From positions 372,001 through 436,000 of the forward strand of contig NZ_JAHTBL010000002.1 in the NCBI RefSeq assembly GCF_020177595.1: 64,000 nucleotides of DNA, written 5' to 3'. Made by a program: the position numbers and the translations under genes. Source of the DNA: Cognatishimia sp. MH4019 (GTDB lineage: Bacteria > Pseudomonadota > Alphaproteobacteria > Rhodobacterales > Rhodobacteraceae). Under the pieces are notes generated by a model that had not been told where the DNA came from, searched no databases, and saw only the letters and a program-made list of their open reading frames with translations. How positions within the stretch are numbered: position 1 is the stretch's first letter; each line of letters begins with the position of its first letter. Shown here piece after piece: positions 55,631 to 64,000 of the stretch.

Positions 55631-58600
55631 TGGATATCATTCGCTACGCCATCGAAAGACCGATTGCCGTTGTCGCCCTTGTTGTGATGGCGATCCTGTT
55701 TGGGGTAATCGCCCTGTCGCGTATCCCAATCCAACTGGCCCCGGACGTGCGCAAGCCCATCGTCGTGATCGAGACGAACTGGCCCGGCGCCGCCCCCTCA
55801 GAGATTGAGCGCGAGATCGTCAATCCGCAGGAGGAAGCGCTGCGCGGCCTTGAAGGGCTCGAAATCATGACCTCCCGCTCGCGCACGGGCGTGGCTGAAG
55901 TGACGCTGGAATTTGCCGTCGGCACAGACATGACCCAGTCGCTTTTGCTGGTGTCCAACCGGCTTGACCGCGTCAGCAGTTATCCTGATGAGGCGAATGA
56001 GCCGTCCCTGAACACCTCCGGGGCCGATGACAGCCCTATCGCGTGGGTTTTGCTGACCGCGCAGGAGGGTAACACCCGCCCGATGCCGACCTATGGTGAC
56101 TTCGTCGAAGACATCATCAAGGACCGTGTGGAGCGGATCGAAGGTGTCTCGGCTGTGAACGTCTTTGGTGGCGTGACCCGCGAATTGCAGGTGGTCGTCG
56201 ATCCACGCCGCCTGTCGCTTTACGGGCTGACCGTGCCAGAGGTCGTACGTACGCTACGGGCCGAGAATATCTCGATATCCGCCGGAGATGTGGATGAAGG
56301 CAAGCGCCGTTATGTCGTGCGCACCGAAGGCAACCTGAACACCGAAAACGCGATCCGCGACGTGGTTCTGCGCTCGGGCGCCAGCCTAGGTGGTACAGGA
56401 CGGGTTCGCGTCGGGGATGTGGCCGAGGTGGCCTTCGCTTACAAAGAACCCACCGCGCGCCTGCGGTTCAAGGGCGAGTCCGGGCTTGCGTTCAACGTGG
56501 TGCGCGAAGCCGGGGCCAACGTCATCAGCGTGATGGAGGAAATCCGCCTCGTGCTCGATGATCTCTCGGCAGGTCCCGTCGCGGATGCGGGCCTGGTTAT
56601 GCAGCAGGTCTATGACGAGACGATTTACATCGACGGCGCGATTGATCTGGTAACGCAAAATATCTGGATCGGGGGTGCGCTCGCCGCGCTGATTCTGATG
56701 CTGTTCCTGCGAAGTCCGCGCGCGACCCTTGTCGTGTCACTCTCGATCCCGGTGTCCATTGTGGCCACATTCGTGGTGATGGCCATAACCGGGCGGACGC
56801 TCAACGTGATCTCGCTTGCAGGAATCGCCTTTGCCGTGGGCATGATCGTCGACGCGGCGATTGTCGTGCTCGAAAATATCTTCCGACTGCGCGAAGAAGG
56901 TCTCAACCGTCGTGAGGCGGCCCGAAAAGGAGCGCAACAAGTCTGGGGCGCGATCCTTGTCTCTGCCATGACGACCGTTCTGGTCTTTGTGCCGATCCTC
57001 ATCATGCAACTTGAGGCGGGGCAGCTGTTCCGTGACATCGCGGTGGCGATCTCTGTCTCGGTTCTGCTGTCGCTGGTCGTTGCGGTCACTGTGATCCCGG
57101 CGCTGGCCAGCCGTTTGCTGCGCGCAGGCGATCAAAAGCCGGTGCGTCTCTGGGGCATAGATCACTTCGCGCGGGGGTTTCACGGGCTGATCATGCGCTA
57201 TGTCCGCTTGACCGTTCGGTCGCGCGCCATCGGTATCATGATGGTCAGCATCATCGCTGGCGGCGCGGCTATCGCAAGCATCACATTCCTGCCCCGGCTG
57301 GAATACCTGCCCGAAGGCAATCGTAACCTTGTGTTCGGTCTGATCATCCCGCCCCCCGGCTATAATCTTGAGACAACCGAAACCATTGCCCAGCGCATCG
57401 AAGGTGTTGCGCAACCGCTTTGGGAAGCCGCCCCAGCGACTGAGACGGCAGATGGCACAGCGACGATCGACACGTTCTTTTTCGTCGCAACGCCCGGCAA
57501 CTCCTTCGTCGGGGCTGCTGCGGTCGATGGCCAGCGCGCCGCTGAGTTGATCCCCGTGCTGAGCCGCCCGATCTTTGCCGAACCTGGCACGTTTGGCTTC
57601 ATGACGCAGCCCTCGCTCTTTGGTCGTGGGGTCGGCGGAGGCCGCGCAATTGAGCTGAATATCTCGGGTCAGGATCTGGACGAAATCCTCAGCGTGGCAG
57701 GACAGGCCGCCGGCATCGTCTCGGGCATTCTGCCCCGCTCTGAAGGGCACCAGTTTCGCCCGATCCCCGGCCTTGAGCTTGGCGCGCCCGAGGTGCGTCT
57801 GATCCCCGACCGTTTGCGGCTTGCGGACGCCGGGCTGGACAGTTCGGGCCTTGCATCCACTGTGGATGCATTCAATGACGGTCTGCGCGTGGCCGAAATC
57901 ACCGTCGGCTCGGAACGGGTCGATCTGGTCCTTAAAGGTGATCCATCCGTCAGCGATGCTGCGCGGACGCAGGATGTGGGCAACTACCCGGTGGTGACCC
58001 CGGACGGCCAGATCGTTCCAGTCTCAGCCTTGGCAGAGGTCGTCTTAACCGCTGGCCCGACAGAAATTCGCCACCGCGACCGGCTCCGCACTGTGACGCT
58101 TGAGGTGCGCCCATCCGACAGCCTTCCACTGGAAGAAGCGGTAGAGTTGCTGGAGCGTGAAGTCGTCGATGTTCTGGAAGAACGCGGCATCCCCGATGAT
58201 ATCCGCCTGTCTGTCTCTGGCACCGCAGATCAGCTGAGCCAGACATGGTCCGCCATCCAGATCAATCTGGTCGTGGCCCTGATTATCGTGTTCCTCGTAA
58301 TGGCGATCCTGTTCGAGAGCTTTGTGCTACCGCTCGTCATTCTGATCTCGGTTCCCGTCGCGGCGGCAGGCGGTGTCGGCGGGCTCGCCTTGCTCAACAC
58401 CTACCAGACCCAACCGATGGATATGCTCACGCTGCTTGGGTTCGTGATCCTTGTCGGCATTGTCGTGAACAACGCGATTCTGATCGTGCATCAGTCACTC
58501 TATCACCTGCGCGAAGAGGGGATGGAGCCGATTGAAGCCATCGAAGAGGCAACGCGCAACCGCATCCGCCCGATCTTCATGTCGACATTGACCAGCGTGA

Positions 58601-58794
58601 TGGGGATGCTTCCGCTGATCGTCTTCTCTGGTGCCGGATCCGAACTTTATCGCGGTCTCGGAGCTGTGGTCGTCGGCGGTTTGTCGATGTCAGCCTTCCT
58701 GACATTGCTGACTGTACCACCACTGCTCAGGCTCTGCCTCCGCAAACCCGAAGTCGAAGTCGAAGAGCCGATGGCCGAACCCACCCGCGCCTGA
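55630..58794 (+). CDS. RND-family efflux pump permease (AcrB/HAE1 type)
   Basis: 1054 residues. Twelve transmembrane helices are expected, with two large periplasmic loops. Typical parts are the N-terminal FGVIALSRIPIQLAPDVRKP, GRTLNVISLAGIAFAVGMIVDAAIVVLENIF in helix 4 and the C-terminal ITLLGFVILVGIVVNNAILIVH-like text in helix 10. In helix 4, the first Asp of the AcrB proton-relay pair is kept (Asp408 here) but the second is Ala409, a variant seen in many alphaproteobacterial RND pumps. Substrate is unknown. An outer-membrane TolC-type gene is not in the operon. Confidence 0.94.
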   Translation: MDIIRYAIERPIAVVALVVMAILFGVIALSRIPIQLAPDVRKPIVVIETNWPGAAPSEIEREIVNPQEEALRGLEGLEIMTSRSRTGVAEVTLEFAVGTDMTQSLLLVSNRLDRVSSYPDEANEPSLNTSGADDSPIAWVLLTAQEGNTRPMPTYGDFVEDIIKDRVERIEGVSAVNVFGGVTRELQVVVDPRRLSLYGLTVPEVVRTLRAENISISAGDVDEGKRRYVVRTEGNLNTENAIRDVVLRSGASLGGTGRVRVGDVAEVAFAYKEPTARLRFKGESGLAFNVVREAGANVISVMEEIRLVLDDLSAGPVADAGLVMQQVYDETIYIDGAIDLVTQNIWIGGALAALILMLFLRSPRATLVVSLSIPVSIVATFVVMAITGRTLNVISLAGIAFAVGMIVDAAIVVLENIFRLREEGLNRREAARKGAQQVWGAILVSAMTTVLVFVPILIMQLEAGQLFRDIAVAISVSVLLSLVVAVTVIPALASRLLRAGDQKPVRLWGIDHFARGFHGLIMRYVRLTVRSRAIGIMMVSIIAGGAAIASITFLPRLEYLPEGNRNLVFGLIIPPPGYNLETTETIAQRIEGVAQPLWEAAPATETADGTATIDTFFFVATPGNSFVGAAAVDGQRAAELIPVLSRPIFAEPGTFGFMTQPSLFGRGVGGGRAIELNISGQDLDEILSVAGQAAGIVSGILPRSEGHQFRPIPGLELGAPEVRLIPDRLRLADAGLDSSGLASTVDAFNDGLRVAEITVGSERVDLVLKGDPSVSDAARTQDVGNYPVVTPDGQIVPVSALAEVVLTAGPTEIRHRDRLRTVTLEVRPSDSLPLEEAVELLEREVVDVLEERGIPDDIRLSVSGTADQLSQTWSAIQINLVVALIIVFLVMAILFESFVLPLVILISVPVAAAGGVGGLALLNTYQTQPMDMLTLLGFVILVGIVVNNAILIVHQSLYHLREEGMEPIEAIEEATRNRIRPIFMSTLTSVMGMLPLIVFSGAGSELYRGLGAVVVGGLSMSAFLTLLTVPPLLRLCLRKPEVEVEEPMAEPTRA

Positions 58795-58837
58795 AGCCTA
58801 TTCTGGCGCGGTATTTTCTATAAGCGATGTTGGATTT

Positions 58838-58913
58838 TGGTGCCGCTGAAGGGACTCGAACCCCCGACCCCATCATTACGAATGACGTGCTCTACCAGCT
58901 GAGCTACAGCGGC
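58838..58913 (-). tRNA. tRNA-Thr, anticodon CGT
   Basis: A 76-base cloverleaf with encoded CCA. The acceptor stem is GCCGCTG/CAGCGGC, the D arm is GCTC/GAGC, the anticodon arm is CGTCA-TTCGTAA-TGATG, and the T arm is GGGGG-TTCGAGT-CCCTT with two G-U pairs. The loop places CGT at positions 34-36, which reads ACG (Thr). It sits between the RND operon and hemY. Confidence 0.96.
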
Positions 58914-58956
58914 CTTGGGCGGGGCTAGTAACACCATGCCACGCCTGTTGGAAGGG

Positions 58957-60441
58957 CTATTTTGTGGCGTCAGACTTTTCTGCGTCGACCGTTTCACCCG
59001 CGTCCTGATCCGCAAGGATCGCGTCTTCGACCTCGGGCGAAATCACCTCAATCTCGGCATCTTTCGGCTCGTCCACGATCAGTGGAAGCATCGTCGCCGA
59101 GGCGGGCACGGTGGCCTCGCCCGTTGTCGGCTCTCTCCAGGTAAGCGTGTCAAAGCTGGAACAGTTCGAGCAGACCGGGCTCCAGTTGCTATGGATGTTA
59201 TGACAATTGTCGCAAATCCACTGCGGACCGCGCGGCGCACTCAACGCTTTGGTCAGCCAACCCCGAACAACTGAATCATCAGCCCCTTCACCACGCTCAA
59301 TGACCGCCATGATTGAAATAGACCGCGCGGTCGGGTCCGTTTCAACCAGATCACCCAGCGCTTTGCGCGCGGCGGGGAAATCTTCTGCGGCGATGTTAAG
59401 CTCGGCCAGAAGCATTCGTGTTTCCGGATGATCCGGCTTGGTCTTTGTCAGTGCCGCAAACCGTTTGACGCGCTTGGCGGGCTCTTCATCCGGCTCAATC
59501 TCGGCAAAGGCTGCGGCTAGATCAGGATGCGGACGCGCGTCCCAGGCCTTCTTCAAAAGGCGTGTCGCATAGCGGGGTTTGCCTTGCTCGATATAGGCGC
59601 GCGAAGCCATCACGGCGGCGGGGATCAAATCGGGCGACAGGCGATTGGCCTCAATCGCAGTCTCGCGTGCTTCGATCGTCTGGCCCTCGGCCAAGATATC
59701 CGATGCTTCTGACAGCGCCAGCACAGCATCACGGCGCTTGTGCACGTCACGCGGCAGGCTGCCGTGGCGCAGTTTCGCGTTCAGCGTCTTGCGCGCGCCG
59801 GACCAATCCGCAGTCTCGGCCTGCAATTTCAACAAAGTATCCTGCGTCTCGACATGCTTGGGCTTCAGCGCGAACGCCTTTTCAGCCAGCTTCAACGCTG
59901 TGTCCGTCTCACCATCCGCAAGCTTCTGCTTCATGATCCCGCGCACGCCGACAAAGCGCGTGCGCTCGTCTTTCAACAGACGTTTGTAAACCTCTTCGGC
60001 CTTTTTGCGGTCGCCGCTAACCTCGGCAGCTTGAGCGGTGATCAGATTGGTCAGCTCAGGCCGACGCAAGTATTTCTCGGCCTTGGCGGCCTTGGCCATC
60101 GCCGTGCGCCCTTCACCAGAGGCCAGCGCCATCATGCCGTCAGACAGCGCCTGAAAGCCTTTCCGCTCGCGATTGCGGTCGAAATACCGCGAGATTGCGG
60201 TCTCATCACCGTTGATGAATTTCAGCGTCGCAATCAACAGACCCAGCAATTTGAGGAAGACCCAAACCGCAACAACCAACACGATCAAGGCAATCGTCGC
60301 TTCCAGAACGCCAAACGTATATTCGACGCCGCCAATGGTGATCATCACGCCGCCGTCGGTTTGCAGCAGGTATTCGGCACCCAATGTCAGCGCACCGATA
60401 ATGCCGATAAACAAAATAACTTTTATCAAAGACCAAAGCAT
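58957..60441 (-). CDS. hemY: HemY-like membrane protein with C-terminal zinc ribbon
   Basis: 494 residues. Two transmembrane helices at the N-terminus (about 4-25 and 44-68) with the HemY signature between and after them (FINGDETAISRYFDRNRERKGFQALSDGMMALASGEG, about 76-112) are followed by TPR-like repeats. The C-terminal part has a zinc ribbon: C410-x2-C413 and C424-x2-C427 in WICDNCHN and CSNCSSFDTLTW. The protein's biochemical role in haem synthesis is unsettled; it is not protoporphyrinogen oxidase HemY of Bacillus. It is next to the Mic60-like gene (12 bases) and hemD. Confidence 0.9.
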   Translation of the reverse strand: MLWSLIKVILFIGIIGALTLGAEYLLQTDGGVMITIGGVEYTFGVLEATIALIVLVVAVWVFLKLLGLLIATLKFINGDETAISRYFDRNRERKGFQALSDGMMALASGEGRTAMAKAAKAEKYLRRPELTNLITAQAAEVSGDRKKAEEVYKRLLKDERTRFVGVRGIMKQKLADGETDTALKLAEKAFALKPKHVETQDTLLKLQAETADWSGARKTLNAKLRHGSLPRDVHKRRDAVLALSEASDILAEGQTIEARETAIEANRLSPDLIPAAVMASRAYIEQGKPRYATRLLKKAWDARPHPDLAAAFAEIEPDEEPAKRVKRFAALTKTKPDHPETRMLLAELNIAAEDFPAARKALGDLVETDPTARSISIMAVIERGEGADDSVVRGWLTKALSAPRGPQWICDNCHNIHSNWSPVCSNCSSFDTLTWREPTTGEATVPASATMLPLIVDEPKDAEIEVISPEVEDAILADQDAGETVDAEKSDATK

Positions 60442-60453
60442 AACGGGACCGCC

Positions 60454-61650
60454 TTAATTGGAATTGAGTTCTTGCGACAGCGCATCCGCCGCCGAGAGCG
60501 CCTGCTGACGCGTTTCAACTTGGGTCACCCAGCCGCTCATCACATTACGGGCTTCGTCTGGCAACGCCTCGGCCTCGGCCAATGCATCGCCCAGATTGCC
60601 GGTGCCAATGCTGGCTCCGATCCGCGACAGAACCGCATCCGGATCATCGCCTTCGCGCGGCTCAATAGACCGGGCACCTGTGCGGGCGCGCAGGAAAGAA
60701 CCGAAGCGATCCGCAACACCAGCGCCTTCATTTGACGCCGATCCACGGGCCGCCGCCAACGCATCGCGTGCCACGGGATCAAAGCTGTCTTGTAGCTCAG
60801 AAAGCGTCGGGACGCCTTCTGCTGCGGTATTTGTCAGCACCTCGGGGATCGCGACATCAGACGCCCCGCCGACATCCGCCAGCGCATCGGCAAAGGGTGC
60901 ACCTGTCTCCAGGTTGGCCATGACGCGCGCCAAAGCTGCCCGCGCAAGCTGGGCTTGCGCTGCCGCTGCGGCACTGGCTTCCGCGACATTGGCCTCAGCG
61001 ATCAATGTCGCGAGCTGATCTTGCAAGCTCGAAATCTCGCCCTCGACCTCTGACATATCGACGGCGGGGGTCCCATTGGTTCCGACCGGACGTTCTTCCA
61101 ACGCACCAACACGTGCTTCAATTTCGCTAAGCGATGCAGTCAGGTCGCTCAACTGTGTCTCAAGTCCAGACAGATCCGGGGTCGCACCAGCTTGGGCGGC
61201 AACAGCCTCTTCAGCGGCGGTCACCCGATCTTCCAACGCAGCGACGCTGTCTTGCGCCGTTTGCGCGACGGCCAACGGATCCGTCGATGGCCCCGGCTCA
61301 AAAGGCCAGCTTTGCGAGGAATACTGCGCGCCAAGAAAGCCCGCGCCTGCGGCCAGAATACCCGCCGTCAAAGTCGCGACAAATCCCGTCTTCTGAACGA
61401 TGACCTCGCGCTGAGGCTCTGGCGTCGCTGGCTCTGGCACATCTTCTGCAAGCTCTTCCGGCAAATCCGGCTCGCTATCGGATGCGTTTTCAGCTTTTTC
61501 ACCCTCCAACATCGCATCCGGTGCGGCAGCATCGTCGGTTATGGATGTATCGTCTTTCATCTGATCTTCCGACGTTTCATCGGTGATCTTCACCTCTGCC
61601 TCAGATGTCTCTGTTGCTTTGGTTTCCTTGGAAGACTTGGATTTTGTCAC
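60454..61650 (-). CDS. Mic60/mitofilin-like protein of the hem locus
   Basis: 398 residues. An acidic, Ser/Thr/Glu-rich N-terminus (about 1-85) precedes one transmembrane helix (about 89-108), a long coiled coil (about 125-245, Ala/Glu/Ser/Leu-rich) and a C-terminal conserved region with ELQDSFDPVARDALAAARG and the ending EALPDEARNVMSGWVTQVETRQQALSAADALSQEL. This organisation and the position between hemY and hemD are those of the alphaproteobacterial Mic60 homologues, related to mitochondrial mitofilin that shapes inner-membrane invaginations. Identification is from domain layout and locus. Confidence 0.8.
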   Translation of the reverse strand: MTKSKSSKETKATETSEAEVKITDETSEDQMKDDTSITDDAAAPDAMLEGEKAENASDSEPDLPEELAEDVPEPATPEPQREVIVQKTGFVATLTAGILAAGAGFLGAQYSSQSWPFEPGPSTDPLAVAQTAQDSVAALEDRVTAAEEAVAAQAGATPDLSGLETQLSDLTASLSEIEARVGALEERPVGTNGTPAVDMSEVEGEISSLQDQLATLIAEANVAEASAAAAAQAQLARAALARVMANLETGAPFADALADVGGASDVAIPEVLTNTAAEGVPTLSELQDSFDPVARDALAAARGSASNEGAGVADRFGSFLRARTGARSIEPREGDDPDAVLSRIGASIGTGNLGDALAEAEALPDEARNVMSGWVTQVETRQQALSAADALSQELNSN

Positions 61651-61728
61651 ACCACACCCTTTGCGAATCTGTCTGTCAGCCCGAAAAGCCGGTTTCCGAC
61701 ATGAGCTTATCTTGCCCTCCCGCGTGCC

Positions 61729-62430
61729 TCAACCCGCGATGACCTGCGAAATCTTTGCGCAGATCGCAGCCGCATCAGGAGCATCAGCGACATGTACAGG
61801 CACGCCCCAATGTCTGGGAATAGCCTCTGCAACAGCAGAACTCAGCGCAACGAGATGGAGCGTCTTGGGCGGCTGTCCAATCTGCTCGACAAAGAGCGTC
61901 GCACTGCGCGGCGAGAAGAGCGGCACCAAAGACGCGGGGCTGCTCTTCAAAAGAGTGACAATCTCTGCCGGTAATGCCACTTCATCCTGAGCATAAATCG
62001 GTGCTGATATCGTCTCTATTCCTGCGGAACTTAGTCGTTTTACGATATCACCACGGGTGTGCTGACCGTGCAGATGAATAAGCGGTCCGTCTGGTTTGGC
62101 GCGCTGCAAGGTCGCCACAACCTCATCTGCTGTCTCACCAGAAAAGCGCGCGGCGAAACCCGCCTCCGTGGCAGCTTGCGTTGTGCGTCTACCAACACAA
62201 AACGCGGGCATGGCCGAAGGGGGTGTCATGAGACCGACCGCAGAAGCAGAACTGAAAATCACGGCGCGGTAAGCCGTCAGATCAGGCACAGTCCCGATCT
62301 GTTTGATTGCAAGAACCGGCGCAATGTGGATCCGCACACGCGTCGCAATCTCGGCGGGAAGGGCAGCGGCAAACTCCTCTGACCGCGCGGCGGGACGGGT
62401 CAAAATAAGATCGTATGTGATGTCGCTCAT
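61729..62430 (-). CDS. hemD: Uroporphyrinogen-III synthase
   Basis: Converts hydroxymethylbilane to uroporphyrinogen III. The 233-residue product from ATG 62430 (MSDITYDLILTRPAARSEEFA) fits the family; the frame opens further upstream to 62808 but that part overlaps tsaD. Visible marks are ILTRP near the start, AVIFSSASAVGL near 69-80 and VALSSAVAEAIP near the C-terminus. HemD proteins are poorly conserved, so the neighbouring hemY supports the call. It is divergent from tsaD with a gap of about 70 bases. Confidence 0.85.
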   Translation of the reverse strand: MSDITYDLILTRPAARSEEFAAALPAEIATRVRIHIAPVLAIKQIGTVPDLTAYRAVIFSSASAVGLMTPPSAMPAFCVGRRTTQAATEAGFAARFSGETADEVVATLQRAKPDGPLIHLHGQHTRGDIVKRLSSAGIETISAPIYAQDEVALPAEIVTLLKSSPASLVPLFSPRSATLFVEQIGQPPKTLHLVALSSAVAEAIPRHWGVPVHVADAPDAAAICAKISQVIAG

Positions 62431-62501
62431 TCCCGCGCCTTGTTGTCTGCCTTGCCCCGTGGTGATACCTGCGAGAAGCCGTTCAGACAATCGAGGCGAT
62501 G

Positions 62502-63596
62502 ATGCGTGCATCCATGACAGTTCTGGGGATCGAAAGCAGTTGCGACGACACTGCAGCTGCCGTGGTGTTCGGCACACCAGATCAGGCAACGATCCAATCG
62601 TCCATTGTCGAAAGTCAGACTGACTTGCACGCGGCCTTCGGCGGCGTTGTTCCCGAGCTTGCCGCGCGCGCACATGCTGAGAAGCTGGATCATTGTGTCG
62701 AGCTTGCACTGCGCGATGCAGGTTTAACCTTGGCTGATGTCGACGGGATCGCTGTGACCTCTGGACCCGGCCTGATCGGTGGCGTGCTTTCTGGTGTGAT
62801 GTGCGCAAAGGGCCTTTCAGCTGCGACGGGTCTGCCCCTGATCGGGGTCAACCATCTTGCAGGTCATGCGCTCACCCCCAGATTGACCGACGCGCTGCAC
62901 TTTCCGTATTTGCTGTTGCTCGTCTCTGGCGGGCATTGTCAGTTTCTGATCGTCAAAAGCGCGACAGACTTTCGGCGCCTCGGCGGAACGATTGACGACG
63001 CACCGGGAGAGGCATTTGACAAAGTCGCAAAGCTGCTGGGCCTTCCGCAACCTGGCGGGCCTTCAGTCGAAGCAGCAGCGCGAAACGGCAACCCAAAGGG
63101 TTTCGCCTTGCCGCGTCCATTGCTGGACCGGGACGGCTGCGACATGTCTTTTTCTGGCCTCAAAACCGCTGTGTTGCGGATGCGAGACCAGCTCGTCGAG
63201 GCGGATGGCGGCCTGACAGAGCAGAGCCGTAACGACCTTTGCGCCAGTTTTCAGGAAGCCGTTTGTGACGTTCTTGCTGCCAAAACAAGCATTGCAATCA
63301 AGGCCTATAAAGGCCTTTCACCAGCCACGCCCAGCTTCGCTGTGGCAGGTGGCGTGGCTGCAAATCAAGCTATTCGCGGTCTGTTAGAGACTGTTTGCAC
63401 GGAAAATGGCATCGCATTCAGCGCACCACCGCTCGCACTCTGCACAGATAACGCAGCGATGATCGCATATGCCGGGCTGACGCTTTTTGATCTGGGTCGG
63501 TCCAGTGACCTGAGCCTGTCCGCCCGGCCGCGCTGGCCTTTGGATCAGTCACAGGCACCCATGCTGGGCTCTGGCAAGAAGGGAGCGAAAGCATGA
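62502..63596 (+). CDS. tsaD: tRNA N6-adenosine threonylcarbamoyltransferase TsaD
   Basis: Catalytic subunit for the t6A modification of tRNAs reading ANN codons. The start ATG 62502 has GAGG at 5 bases upstream; 62499 or 62514 are also possible. The 364-residue product has [16 protein letters not shown] near 6-21, the metal-binding histidines in VNHLAGH (His118 and His122) and the ASKH/ASKD nucleotide segments [12 protein letters not shown] and [13 protein letters not shown]. Its stop overlaps the gpsA start (ATGA). Confidence 0.96.
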   Translation: MRASMTVLGIESSCDDTAAAVVFGTPDQATIQSSIVESQTDLHAAFGGVVPELAARAHAEKLDHCVELALRDAGLTLADVDGIAVTSGPGLIGGVLSGVMCAKGLSAATGLPLIGVNHLAGHALTPRLTDALHFPYLLLLVSGGHCQFLIVKSATDFRRLGGTIDDAPGEAFDKVAKLLGLPQPGGPSVEAAARNGNPKGFALPRPLLDRDGCDMSFSGLKTAVLRMRDQLVEADGGLTEQSRNDLCASFQEAVCDVLAAKTSIAIKAYKGLSPATPSFAVAGGVAANQAIRGLLETVCTENGIAFSAPPLALCTDNAAMIAYAGLTLFDLGRSSDLSLSARPRWPLDQSQAPMLGSGKKGAKA

Positions 63597-64000
63597 GCAT
63601 CGCAGTTCTGGGCGCAGGCGCTTTCGGCACCGCCTTGGCGATCAGCCTTGCACGCGCGGAGCGCAGTGTAACGCTTTGGGGACGGGATGCGGGAACGATA
63701 AGCGACATGCGCGAATGCCTTGAAAACAAAGCGCGGCTACCCGGTATTGCGTTACCGGAAGCGCTTAAGTTTACCGCTGATATTGCATACGCCGCTCAGG
63801 CTCAGACCATTCTCTTGGCTGTCCCTGCGCAACAGCTACGTCAGTTCCTCAAAGCCAATGCGAAGCTTTTTGAGAGCAAGACCCTCGTCGTTTGCAGCAA
63901 AGGCATTGATCTTGAGACGGGGACAGGCCCCAGCGCGTTGATTGCCGAGATATGCCCAACCGCGCGGATCGCTATTCTGACCGGCCCGAGCTTTGCGATT
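63593..64000 (+). CDS. gpsA: NAD(P)H-dependent glycerol-3-phosphate dehydrogenase (partial, N-terminal 136 codons)
   Basis: Reduces dihydroxyacetone phosphate to sn-glycerol 3-phosphate for phospholipid synthesis. The gene runs off the right edge. It starts [20 protein letters not shown] with the NAD(P)-binding GxGxxG; later [14 protein letters not shown] (about 70-83), [10 protein letters not shown] (about 101-110) and the last visible ILTGPSFAI (about 128-136) match GpsA. ATGA overlap with tsaD. Confidence 0.95.
   Translation, partial: MSIAVLGAGAFGTALAISLARAERSVTLWGRDAGTISDMRECLENKARLPGIALPEALKFTADIAYAAQAQTILLAVPAQQLRQFLKANAKLFESKTLVVCSKGIDLETGTGPSALIAEICPTARIAILTGPSFAI

Noticed and set aside
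61729-62808. Longer hemD frame starting at 62808
   Set aside because: The extra 126 codons overlap tsaD on the opposite strand and have the composition of a shadow; MSDITYDLILTRP at 62430 is a natural hemD start.

Overview
The window is a chromosomal segment of an alphaproteobacterium, almost certainly of the Rhodobacterales (Roseobacter/Rhodobacter type). This rests on protein families and gene order, not on a database search: a betICBA operon, the dnaA-dnaN-recF-gyrB group, a single large flagellar cluster with the alphaproteobacterial regulators flaF and flbT, an SOS box of the alphaproteobacterial GTTC-N7-GTTC type in front of imuA-imuB-imuC, and a Mic60/mitofilin-like gene beside hemY and hemD. 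No insertion sequence, prophage, integrase, CRISPR array or toxin-antitoxin pair was seen; the segment looks like vertically inherited core genome.

Layout. (1) 1-5818: osmoprotectant genes. The start of a betaine/choline-type ABC binding-protein gene faces betI-betC-betB-betA, which convert choline-O-sulfate to choline, betaine aldehyde and glycine betaine. Two inverted repeats between the divergent genes are probable BetI operators. (2) 5828-13071, minus strand: dnaA, dnaN, recF, a VOC protein, a LysE-type exporter and gyrB. Between dnaA and rpsT (13072-13588) lie about 500 bases with several perfect inverted repeats but no recognisable DnaA box. (3) 13589-18003: rpsT, an enoyl-CoA hydratase, mutM, then ubiE-ubiB for ubiquinone synthesis.

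(4) 18000-48930: about 31 kb of flagellar genes in seven transcription blocks: fliK-flgD (minus); flgJ-flgN (plus); fliC-flaF-flbT-DUF1217 (plus); fliI (minus); flgB-flgC-fliE-fliQ-flgF-flgG-flgA-flgH-fliL (plus); fliL-coiled coil-motE-like-motA-AMIN/helical-repeat protein-lytic transglycosylase-flhA-fliR-flhB-FliJ-like (minus); fliF-fliH-fliN-fliP-motB-flgE-flgK-flgL-flgI (plus). These cover the export gate, MS ring, rod, hook, P and L rings, junction proteins, stator and filament. fliG, fliM, fliO, fliD and chemotaxis genes are not here. Several intergenic gaps contain TTAA-N7-TTAA-like half-site pairs, which suggests CtrA control. The flagellin mRNA leader can fold into three hairpins just before its ribosome-binding site, a plausible target for FlbT.

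(5) 48931-54403: imuC (dnaE2), imuB and imuA, the SOS mutasome operon. (6) 54527-58794: an RND efflux pair. (7) 58838-64000: tRNA-Thr(CGT), then hemY, the Mic60-like gene and hemD on the minus strand, facing tsaD and the start of gpsA on the plus strand.

The least understood parts are the accessory flagellar genes: a 686-residue periplasmic protein translationally coupled to motA, the DUF1217 protein coupled to flbT, a FliJ-sized coiled-coil protein after flhB, a membrane-anchored coiled-coil protein before motE, two different FliL proteins, and a short FlgJ whose missing muramidase is probably supplied by a separate lytic transglycosylase.
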